13,645 nucleotides of DNA, taken from NCBI GenBank assembly GCA_029256645.1, contig JAQSXM010000043.1, forward strand, positions 1 through 13,645, given 5' to 3'. The translations under genes and the position numbers were made by a program. The notes beneath the pieces are model-generated. The model did not search any database, was not told where the DNA came from, and was given only the letters and a program-made list of their open reading frames with translations. This document shows positions 7,909-13,645 of the stretch, one piece after another. The stretch's first letter is position 1; each line of letters begins with the position of its first letter. The stretch is from Sporomusa sp. (GTDB lineage Bacteria; Bacillota_C; Negativicutes; Sporomusales; Sporomusaceae).

Positions 7909-7941
7909 TCATTAGCCTGAGATTAGAATTAGATTAAAAAC
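7909..7941. promoter_or_regulatory. Triple 11-bp direct repeat, putative response-regulator operator (copy A)
   Basis: Three consecutive 11-mers, TCATTAGCCTG, AGATTAGAATT and AGATTAAAAAC, each carry ATTA at the same place. On the - strand this reads TTTAAT-N5-TCTAAT-N5-GCTAAT. It lies about 125-155 bp upstream of the SGNH hydrolase start, reading in the direction of that gene. A related triple repeat is found at 9128-9160. Hexamers one DNA turn apart are the classic binding layout of OmpR/PhoB-family regulators. The regulator itself is inferred from proximity. The rest of 7787-8029 holds a weak hairpin near 7993 and no gene. Confidence 0.6.
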
Positions 7942-7992
7942 TAGCTCTCTTAAAACACAGGACATAAGGCAAGTAACACCTTACTCCTATAC

Positions 7993-8027
7993 CAAAGACC
8001 TGGAAGCTACGTGCGACCAGGCCTTTG
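7993..8027 (-). terminator. Imperfect hairpin after the alpha/beta hydrolase gene, possible terminator
   Basis: On the - strand, CAAAGGCCTGG (8027-8017) pairs with CCAGGTCTTTG (8003-7993) with one G-T wobble around a 13-nt loop. It begins 2 nt beyond the hydrolase stop and separates that gene from the SGNH operon. There is no T-run after the stem, so confidence is moderate. Confidence 0.5.
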
Positions 8028-8029
8028 TA

Positions 8030-9007
8030 TCAGCTATGCTGCTCAATCGAATGGGTAAAATTTTGGACGACTCTGCCATACCGGTACCGGTCATCAAAAA
8101 TGGCACTTACATGGTCGGCGTTTGGAAATGTATAGATTTGGCGGGGCCCTTTGGTGGCGTTATAGAGTTCCAGCGACATGTCGGCTGGAACAAGCTTATC
8201 GGCTTCGCCGTGAATGTAAAGAATCGGGGTTGTCACATTGCGCACTGCCCGGACCGGTGATGCCTGATAAAAAGTAAAACGGGAATTGAGATAGGCGATA
8301 ACATTTGCGTATTGCAGTAAAAGCTTCGGCAGTACCATTCCCGGCAGGTGCAGCCGCTGCTTCATTTGCAGCATCAGCAATGTTTCAAAATCAGAGTAGG
8401 AACTATCGGCAATATAAAAAGCTACCCGCTTATTGGCTTCATTGAGCTCGGCGTGCATGAGAGCAGTTGCCGCGCCCATAGATATTCCATGAACACCAAT
8501 CGTACCCTCAGGAAAACGTTGCTGAACCCAGTCCACCCACCGATCCAGATCATATTTCTCATAGTTGCCCCAGGTGACCGAGTTACCGCCGCTTTCCCCG
8601 TGGGCCCGCGAGTCGACAAGCAAGATATTAAAGCCGGCATTTAGATAAATATTTAGATAGTTAAGACCGACTAAACGGCTCTCGGTAAAACCGTGTAAAA
8701 AAATAAGGGTATTATCCGTGGCTTGGGGATTAGTAATGTACGTCCCCTGTAGTGGATAGCCAAAGCGGGATTCAATAACAATATTCTGCCACTGCTTTTC
8801 CAGTTTGCCAAATTCCAAAAGTTGCTTCAGTCTTCCCTCCTTTTGCGCATTCAGACGGGAATGTAGGACGCTCGTTTCTTGGTAGATAATGTTCCCCACA
8901 AACAGGCCGGCGCCATTTATAAAGAGGATAACGACCAATGTACCGACCAGCAACCAGCGTCGCCAGGTCCTTTTTTTCAGTAGGTGGAATTCTATGTTGG
9001 ATTGCAT
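8030..9007 (-). CDS. Membrane-anchored alpha/beta hydrolase
   Basis: A 325-residue serine hydrolase. A basic N-terminus (KKRTWRRW) is followed by one hydrophobic segment (19-41), so the catalytic domain is probably held outside the membrane. The fold shows LIFLHGFTES (101-110, oxyanion region), the nucleophile elbow GISMG with Ser176, the acid HGEAD with Asp270, and the histidine in NADHVSA (His299). All three catalytic residues are in the expected order. Its layout resembles the uncharacterised B. subtilis YqkD-type hydrolases; the substrate is unknown. The ATG is preceded by GAGGT 7 nt upstream. It is transcribed divergently from the response regulator, with the triple repeat at 9128-9160 in between, and in the same direction as the SGNH operon. 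Confidence 0.88.
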   Translation of the reverse strand: MQSNIEFHLLKKRTWRRWLLVGTLVVILFINGAGLFVGNIIYQETSVLHSRLNAQKEGRLKQLLEFGKLEKQWQNIVIESRFGYPLQGTYITNPQATDNTLIFLHGFTESRLVGLNYLNIYLNAGFNILLVDSRAHGESGGNSVTWGNYEKYDLDRWVDWVQQRFPEGTIGVHGISMGAATALMHAELNEANKRVAFYIADSSYSDFETLLMLQMKQRLHLPGMVLPKLLLQYANVIAYLNSRFTFYQASPVRAVRNVTTPILYIHGEADKLVPADMSLELYNATKGPRQIYTFPNADHVSAIFDDRYRYGRVVQNFTHSIEQHS

Positions 9008-9127
9008 GGTATACCTCGCGCAGAATATATTGGCGTATGATCATCCCTTTGGTAAAATTAGACTAAATTGTTTTCTGATAAATTTTAATAGGTATTGAAA
9101 GTAGTTTAACTTCTGAAGATTACTATT

Positions 9128-9160
9128 TTATTAGACCAAGATTAAAATCAGATTAGAAAT
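9128..9160. promoter_or_regulatory. Triple 11-bp direct repeat, putative response-regulator operator (copy B)
   Basis: Three consecutive 11-mers, TTATTAGACCA, AGATTAAAATC and AGATTAGAAAT, match copy A (7909-7941) at 25 of 33 positions, with ATTA in register in all six units. The site lies in the divergent region between the alpha/beta hydrolase (start 9007) and the response regulator (start 9248), about 41 bp upstream of a TATAAT box. A lone ATTAGA at 9057-9062, closer to the hydrolase, is a possible weak extra half-site. Binding by the adjacent regulator is inferred. Confidence 0.6.
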
Positions 9161-9200
9161 ACATACAGGTTCTTCCCAATTAAGCAAAAATGTGTTTTGA

Positions 9201-9206
9201 TATAAT
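9201..9206 (+). promoter_or_regulatory. -10 box of the two-component operon promoter
   Basis: A perfect TATAAT, preceded by TTTTGA, sits 41 nt upstream of the response-regulator ATG. At the 17-bp distance the -35 position reads AATTAA, which is poor. A poor -35 with a direct-repeat operator further upstream is what an activator-dependent promoter looks like, so autoactivation is plausible. Confidence 0.55.
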
Positions 9207-9247
9207 TGCACACAATCACACTGGTTAAACGGGAAAGGGTAACGGCA

Positions 9248-9940
9248 ATGACAACAGAAGGAAGAAAAATATTAGTAGTGGAAGACGAGTGGAAAATCGC
9301 CCGTTTTCTCCAAATGGAACTGGAACATGAAGGCTTTCAAACCGCCATCGAAACAAACGGCCGCAGGGCTTTCGACCGGATTATGCAGGAAGACTTCGAC
9401 CTGATCCTTTTGGATCTCATGCTGCCGGAGATGGATGGTGTGGAAGTCTGTCGGCGCGTGCGGGAATTGTCCGAAGTTCCGATTATTATGGTAACTGCCA
9501 GGGACGATATCGAAGCGAAAGTAACCGGTCTGGACTCTGGTGCAAATGACTATCTTACCAAACCGTTTGCCATTCCGGAACTGTTTGCCCGCATCCGTGC
9601 AGCGTTCCGCAAGACAAACATTGTGCAGCAGCCAACAGATGACAACAGACTTTGTGTAAAAAATCTAAAGTTATTTCCGAACCGCTATGAAGCCCAGGTT
9701 GACGGGCAGCCGGTGGAATTAACCAAGAAAGAATATGACCTCCTTGATTATCTGGTACATAATAAAAATCTGGTACTGAATCGAGATCGCATCCTGCAGA
9801 AGGTCTGGGGCTATGAATATACGGGAGATACCAATATTGTGGATGTTTACATCCGTTATCTACGTAACAAACTGGATGAGCGGTTTGGACAGAAATACAT
9901 CTATACAATCCGGGGGGTAGGCTATGTGGTTAAAGATTAA
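9248..9940 (+). CDS. OmpR/PhoB-family two-component response regulator
   Basis: A 230-residue regulator. The receiver domain (6-122) shows the acidic pair E12-D13, the phosphoacceptor D56 in LLDLMLP, T83 in MVTARDD and K105 in LTKPF. The winged-helix DNA-binding domain (132-228) shows VELTKKEYDLLDYLV, NRDRILQKVWGY, VDVYIRYLRNKLD and IRGVGYVV. The ATG at 9248 was chosen because AAAGGG ends 8 nt upstream and the receiver domain begins at the normal distance; an in-frame TTG at 9206 would overlap the -10 box. The kinase gene overlaps its last 17 bases, so the two are translationally coupled. Likely targets are its own promoter and the two operons carrying the ATTA(G/A)A repeats. The stimulus is unknown. 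Confidence 0.95.
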   Translation: MTTEGRKILVVEDEWKIARFLQMELEHEGFQTAIETNGRRAFDRIMQEDFDLILLDLMLPEMDGVEVCRRVRELSEVPIIMVTARDDIEAKVTGLDSGANDYLTKPFAIPELFARIRAAFRKTNIVQQPTDDNRLCVKNLKLFPNRYEAQVDGQPVELTKKEYDLLDYLVHNKNLVLNRDRILQKVWGYEYTGDTNIVDVYIRYLRNKLDERFGQKYIYTIRGVGYVVKD

Positions 9941-11363
9941 ACAACTGGCCATACCGCTATCGATCAAACTGGCCATCCTATATGCGGTCATTCTTTCCTG
10001 TATCCTGCTTTTTACCAGTCTAATCACCGTAGCGGGACTGTATTATATGTTATATACACAGGCGGATAATGCCCTCGACCAAAGCATATATAGTGTAACT
10101 CACTATCTTGAGGCGGGAAACGCAGTAGATCAGCACCTGCTTAAAAAAAAGCTCCTTCCGACAGGAATCATACTTCGAATCATTGATAATCAGAACAACC
10201 TCGTATTTGACAACGCCCCCGCCATTTCTGATACCCTTGATTTTTCGGAAGAACATGCTGATGAGGTAGGCGCGTTCCTGCTCGCCCCGCTCAATAAAAG
10301 AACCCAAATCGTCTGTATCGATCATCACTTTTATTACTATGCCAACCAAGTGGTTACCATTGACAATCGTTCCTATCAGCTGCATTTTATGAAACCCATG
10401 ACGGAGCAGACTCATTTCCTGATGTTTCTGGTCAAAATCCTGCTGGTAACCAATGCACTAGGCCTGCTGATTGCCATCATATCCGGCATATTTATCAGCC
10501 GCAGAATTCTCCGCCCCCTTCGTGACATCATCAATACCGCCAAAGAAATTGAGGTTAACGACCTTGGGAAACGTATTGATATTACGGGTAGTAATGATGA
10601 ACTGCAAGAACTCGCTAAAACCTTCAACCATATGCTGAATCGGATTCAGACCGGTTTTGAACAACAGCGCCGCTTTGTATCGGACGCATCCCACGAATTG
10701 CGCACGCCAATTACAGTCATCAGCGGCTACGCAAACATGCTGGACCGCTGGGGCAAACAAGATCCTGCGGCTTTGGATGAAGGCATTAGCGCCATAAAAT
10801 CGGAAGCAGCCAATATGTACGAACTGATTGAAAAACTGCTCTTTTTAGCAAGAGCCGATCATAGTAAGCAAATCGTTACAAAAATATCTGTGAAAACAGA
10901 ACCTCTACTCGACGAGATTGCTCAAGAGACTCGCCTGATAGCTCCAAATCATCAAATATTGCTTGTACAAAATGACCCGGCGACCATTGATGCGGATGCT
11001 TCCTCCATCAAAGAGATGCTGCGCATCTTTATCGAAAACAGTATTAAATTTACACCAATGGGCAAAACGATAAGCATTGCTTCCCAAAAAACAGGCAGCC
11101 ATTTGGAAATTACCGTCCAAGACACCGGCATAGGAATACCGGAAGACGAGCAGTCCAATATCTTTGACCGCTTTTATCGGGTTGATAAATCACGGACAAA
11201 AGCCACCGGGGGAGGTACAGGTTTAGGCTTATCGATTGCCCACTGGATCGCCGCTCAGCATTCCAGTACCATTCATTTGACCAGCAAACCGGGGGATGGC
11301 ACCAGGGTTACCGTCAGAATCCCGCTGCAGGATGCAGCAAAAGCCGAGCATGATATAGAATAA
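9924..11363 (+). CDS. Membrane sensor histidine kinase
   Basis: A 479-residue kinase and partner of the overlapping response regulator. Transmembrane segments at about 13-40 and 165-192 enclose an extracytoplasmic sensor region of about 125 residues with no family I recognise. A HAMP linker follows (193-246), starting at SRRILRPLRDI. The dimerisation and phosphoacceptor domain has H257 in SHELRTP. The ATP-binding domain shows the N-box with N372 (IENSIKFT), the G1 box DTGIGIP (400-406), the F-box FDRFYR and the G2 box GGGTGLGL (429-436). All catalytic boxes are intact. The ATG follows a run of six G at 9912-9917, 6 nt away, inside the regulator gene. Transcription ends at the perfect stem just after the stop. 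Confidence 0.95.
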   Translation: MWLKIKQLAIPLSIKLAILYAVILSCILLFTSLITVAGLYYMLYTQADNALDQSIYSVTHYLEAGNAVDQHLLKKKLLPTGIILRIIDNQNNLVFDNAPAISDTLDFSEEHADEVGAFLLAPLNKRTQIVCIDHHFYYYANQVVTIDNRSYQLHFMKPMTEQTHFLMFLVKILLVTNALGLLIAIISGIFISRRILRPLRDIINTAKEIEVNDLGKRIDITGSNDELQELAKTFNHMLNRIQTGFEQQRRFVSDASHELRTPITVISGYANMLDRWGKQDPAALDEGISAIKSEAANMYELIEKLLFLARADHSKQIVTKISVKTEPLLDEIAQETRLIAPNHQILLVQNDPATIDADASSIKEMLRIFIENSIKFTPMGKTISIASQKTGSHLEITVQDTGIGIPEDEQSNIFDRFYRVDKSRTKATGGGTGLGLSIAHWIAAQHSSTIHLTSKPGDGTRVTVRIPLQDAAKAEHDIE

Positions 11364-11410
11364 TAAAGGCGTAAAGACCTGGAGAAATCTCAAGGGTCTT
11401 TACGCCTTTA
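11364..11410 (+). terminator. Terminator of the two-component operon
   Basis: TAAAGGCGTAAAGACC (11364-11379) and its exact reverse complement (11395-11410) form a 16-bp perfect stem with a 15-nt loop, immediately after the kinase stop codon. A-rich then T-rich sequence (AAAAATAACTTTTT) follows. No gene runs into it from the other side. Confidence 0.8.
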
Positions 11411-11443
11411 AAAATAACTTTTTCACCATACGATGTATTGCTC

Positions 11444-11472
11444 TTGACTATATTTTTGTTACATGTTACTTT
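11444..11472 (+). promoter_or_regulatory. Possible promoter upstream of the AraC-family gene
   Basis: TTGACT (11444-11449) and TACTTT (11467-11472) are separated by 17 bp in AT-rich sequence, about 118 bp before the first ATG of the regulator gene. The -35 is good and the -10 is poor. It would produce a long leader. The rest of 11411-11589 holds a small ORF-like stretch discussed separately and nothing else I can name. Confidence 0.35.
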
Positions 11473-11589
11473 TTTAATAATTTGTAATAAAGTTAAAAGA
11501 CGGATCTTCTCAGAAACTGACCTGGCTGCAATGAACAAGCTCTTGGGCGAAAAGTCATCGTGGGCAGTTGTTCGTAAAATTAATGAATT

Positions 11590-12471
11590 ATGTGGAGCGG
11601 GCCATTGCTCGCCTCTTTTCCTTTAGTAACAAGCGACAAATCCAACAGTACATATTGTATTAATAAAGAAAAGTTGTCAGGAGTTGACCAAACGCTATAT
11701 ACTAATGCTAAGTTCATTCGATATAAGGTTAGTGAGCCAGAGGTGAAACTAGTGAAGCAAATCTGTTCAACACTTGCTGAAAAAATACAGTTTATTGATA
11801 TTGAGCATACGCATAGTCATTCATTTGGGCACTTAATCCTGCCATTGCAAGGAACGTTACGTTTAAAATCAGGGCAGCGGTCGCTAATTCTGGACTATCA
11901 CCATGTTCTTTTCCTGCCTTCGGGATGCGAGCACAGCTACTATTCAAAAGATCGAAATGAATTTTTGGTATTTTATATTCCATATACCTTACTTTCTCAT
12001 AACTGTACTGACGACGAAGTAAAATATTTAGAGTTTGACGACCGCTGGCGCGCACTGCGTTTCCTGATGCTGAACGAGTGCGAGGCGGAAAAAACGAGTA
12101 CTACAGCAATGAACCAGCTGCTCTATTATTCATTTCAATTAATCCAACAGAATCAGGAGTATCCATCTATTCGCTATCTTCACAACCATTATCATACCAG
12201 CATCTCTCTTCAGACATTAGCAGCCTTAGAACATTATCATGCCGGTTATTACAGCCAGTGGTTCCAGAAAAAAATGGGAGTTAGCGTGCAAACCTATCTA
12301 CAAAAGTTAAGACTGCTGGAAGCCAAACGATTGCTCCGGGAAACAAATTACAGTATGCTGGCGATTGCCCAGCAAGTCGGCTACGAACATCAGGCATCAT
12401 TAACCAGACTGTTCAAACAGTGGGAAGGAATAACGCCCCATGCTTATCGCAATGATTCTATAAACAAGTAA
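11590..12471 (+). CDS. AraC-family transcriptional regulator with N-terminal cupin domain
   Basis: A 293-residue regulator as drawn. Residues about 65-135 are a cupin-type sensor domain: histidines H73, H75 and H77 in EHTHSHSFGH, PLQGTLRL, then VLFLPSGCEHSYY with H115; these may bind a metal or small ligand. The C-terminal part (about 200-288) is the double helix-turn-helix of AraC proteins, with SLQTLAALEHYHAGYYSQWF, LRLLEAKRLL and IAQQVGYEHQASLTRLFKQW, ending in ITPHAYR. The ATG at 11590 is the only in-frame ATG before the cupin domain but has no visible ribosome binding site; a TTG at 11674 after AAAGAAAAG is a shorter alternative, so the N-terminus is unsure. It probably controls the MFS gene 111 bp downstream, since such pairs are common. 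The inducer is unknown. Confidence 0.88.
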   Translation: MWSGPLLASFPLVTSDKSNSTYCINKEKLSGVDQTLYTNAKFIRYKVSEPEVKLVKQICSTLAEKIQFIDIEHTHSHSFGHLILPLQGTLRLKSGQRSLILDYHHVLFLPSGCEHSYYSKDRNEFLVFYIPYTLLSHNCTDDEVKYLEFDDRWRALRFLMLNECEAEKTSTTAMNQLLYYSFQLIQQNQEYPSIRYLHNHYHTSISLQTLAALEHYHAGYYSQWFQKKMGVSVQTYLQKLRLLEAKRLLRETNYSMLAIAQQVGYEHQASLTRLFKQWEGITPHAYRNDSINK

Positions 12472-12516
12472 AATATCATCTTGAATACGGTGAAAAAGCC
12501 TCTTTTTGCCGCGTCT

Positions 12517-12550
12517 ATAATAAAGTAAGGCAGCTGCCTTACTTTATTAT
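12517..12550. promoter_or_regulatory. 34-bp perfect palindrome between the AraC-family gene and the MFS gene
   Basis: ATAATAAAGTAAGGCAG (12517-12533) is followed directly by its exact reverse complement (12534-12550). The left arm contains TATAAT (12516-12521), a plausible -10 box for the transporter gene starting at 12583, although no good -35 is seen. It could be an operator, a terminator of the AraC-family gene (TTTATTATTTTG at its end), or both. A smaller AAAAAG/CTTTTT stem lies just upstream (12493-12507). Confidence 0.65.
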
Positions 12551-12582
12551 TTTGCCATTCGGTAAAAAGAAGGAGAACCCAT

Positions 12583-13645
12583 ATGCAAAAACATTATCAA
12601 CTGTTCCTATTAAGTCTTGCGGTTTTTTTGCTGATGACAGGCGATGGCATGGTACTGGCTTTACTGCCAAAAGTCGTCATTACGCTAACCAACTCCAGCG
12701 CATCTGTTTGGCACTTAGCAGCCGCATATGCTTTAGCACAGGTATTGTCACAGCTGCCTGTCGGAATGCTGGCCGACCGATGGGGTTCCAAGCCTTTCAT
12801 ACTGCTGGGGTATATACTAAGCATCATTGCAGGATTATTATTCTACTTCGCAAATAATGTTCATTTGATTCTTTTCGGCAGAGTATTACAGGGAATTGGC
12901 GAGGCACCATTGCTAAGCCTGGCACCGGCTCTATTATCAGTCCGTTATTTTGCCAATAAGGGAAAAGCGATTGGTATATATAATGCTGCTATTTACCTGG
13001 GACTGACTTTGGGACCATTTCTTCGAGTCATGCTGTTGAAAGACTGGTCAGATCATCAGGTTTTTTTGCTTTACGCCGTATTTTGCTTCATCAGTGCGCT
13101 CATCATTAGCTATAGTATGAAGCCTCACCGGAACAGTCAACGTACAGACGGAGAAATGGTCACTATACGCGGGTGCCTAACGCTAATGAAAGACCCTCAT
13201 ATTGCAGCTGTCCTGTGGGGGATCACGTTATATGGAGCAGGATTCGGTCTGTTTATGACCGTTATTCCCGCCTTTTTGCTTACTGTAAAAGGGTATAGTC
13301 AGTCCAGTATTAATATCTTTTTCTCAGTATTTTATGTTGCAATCAGCCTGGCTCAGCTAACAATCGGCTACCTTTCAGATCGGCTGGGGCGGCAATTATT
13401 TATGGTCACAGGTATGCTCATCGCAGCTGCAGGTATTGCCGCATCCGTGTATTTTCATTCTTTTGCCCTCACACTGATCTTGTGTTTCTCCAGTTTTGGC
13501 TTAGGAGCTTATTACCTCGCTTCTATGACTTTTTTAAATGAAAAAGTACCGGCAGGATTTAAGGGCGCCATTTCCGGAATTTATTATTTGTTCTGGGGGA
13601 TCGGCATGTTTTGGGGTCCAATGCTTTTGTCCGGTTACATACAAG
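12583..13645 (+). CDS. MFS transporter, 3' end outside window
   Basis: The frame is open from the ATG to the end of the window: 354 residues, with the C-terminus missing (a full member has about 390-410). It is strongly hydrophobic with around ten or eleven membrane segments visible. MFS motif A, GMLADRWGSK (61-70), sits in the loop after helix 2, and its second-half copy GYLSDRLGR (262-270) sits in the matching loop, separated by a charged central loop (about 180-195). GRVLQGIGEA (99-108) is the motif-B region with R100. This is an inner-membrane secondary carrier of the drug or small-metabolite efflux type; the substrate cannot be inferred. The start follows AGGAG (12571-12575) with a 7-nt gap. 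Pairing with the AraC-family gene suggests inducible export. Confidence 0.9.
   Translation, partial: MQKHYQLFLLSLAVFLLMTGDGMVLALLPKVVITLTNSSASVWHLAAAYALAQVLSQLPVGMLADRWGSKPFILLGYILSIIAGLLFYFANNVHLILFGRVLQGIGEAPLLSLAPALLSVRYFANKGKAIGIYNAAIYLGLTLGPFLRVMLLKDWSDHQVFLLYAVFCFISALIISYSMKPHRNSQRTDGEMVTIRGCLTLMKDPHIAAVLWGITLYGAGFGLFMTVIPAFLLTVKGYSQSSINIFFSVFYVAISLAQLTIGYLSDRLGRQLFMVTGMLIAAAGIAASVYFHSFALTLILCFSSFGLGAYYLASMTFLNEKVPAGFKGAISGIYYLFWGIGMFWGPMLLSGYIQ

Noticed and set aside
7909..9160. CRISPR-like array from the repeated ATTA(G/A)A units
   Set aside because: The units are only 11 bp, contiguous without spacers, and occur as two separate triplets; they fit operators, not CRISPR repeats.
9206..9247. 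Upstream TTG start giving the response regulator 14 extra residues
   Set aside because: The TTG overlaps the TATAAT box and has no ribosome binding site; the ATG at 9248 has both a suitable spacing and a normal receiver-domain start.
1..13645. tRNA, rRNA, insertion sequences, riboswitches
   Set aside because: I saw no cloverleaf-like sequence, no transposase frame with terminal repeats and no recognisable riboswitch core in the intergenic regions.

Overview
The window looks like a chromosomal piece of an anaerobic Firmicute. The pointers are strong AGGAG-type ribosome binding sites, 4Fe-4S redox proteins, Tat and lipoprotein signals, and an OmpR-type two-component pair. A diderm Firmicute of the Sporomusa/Pelosinus type (Negativicutes) would fit, but no rRNA or marker gene is present, so this is inference. 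Base composition changes along the window: the left 3.7 kb is clearly GC-rich, while the right third is AT-rich.

Region 1 (1-3746, + strand) is an arsenic-resistance operon: the end of a MarR-family regulator, an ArsM arsenite methyltransferase fused to an ArsN2-type GNAT acetyltransferase, the ArsD metallochaperone, and the two-domain ArsA ATPase. Spacing is short and each gene has a good ribosome binding site. No arsenite permease (ArsB or Acr3) follows ArsA; the operon ends at a strong hairpin (3857-3893) shared with the convergent operon.

Region 2 (3966-7786, - strand) is a three-gene operon whose products all appear to be exported or in the membrane: a secreted SGNH hydrolase with two fibronectin-like repeats, a Tat-lipoprotein of the DUF362 family, and a natural NapH-NapG-like polyferredoxin fusion with a Tat motif in the middle of the protein. 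Next to it, also on the - strand, is a membrane-anchored alpha/beta hydrolase (8030-9007).

Region 3 (9248-11363, + strand) is an OmpR-family response regulator overlapping its membrane histidine kinase, closed by a perfect 16-bp terminator stem. The most interesting non-coding signal is a triple 11-bp direct repeat (core ATTA[G/A]A, read on the + strand). It occurs twice: upstream of the SGNH-DUF362-polyferredoxin operon (7909-7941) and between the alpha/beta hydrolase and the response regulator (9128-9160). This is the layout expected of an OmpR/PhoB-type operator. It suggests that the two-component system controls itself and the neighbouring envelope hydrolase and redox genes as one local regulon.

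Region 4 (11411-13645, + strand) is a cupin-type AraC-family regulator followed by an MFS transporter that runs off the window. Between them lies a 34-bp perfect palindrome that overlaps a TATAAT box, which could be a terminator, an operator, or both.
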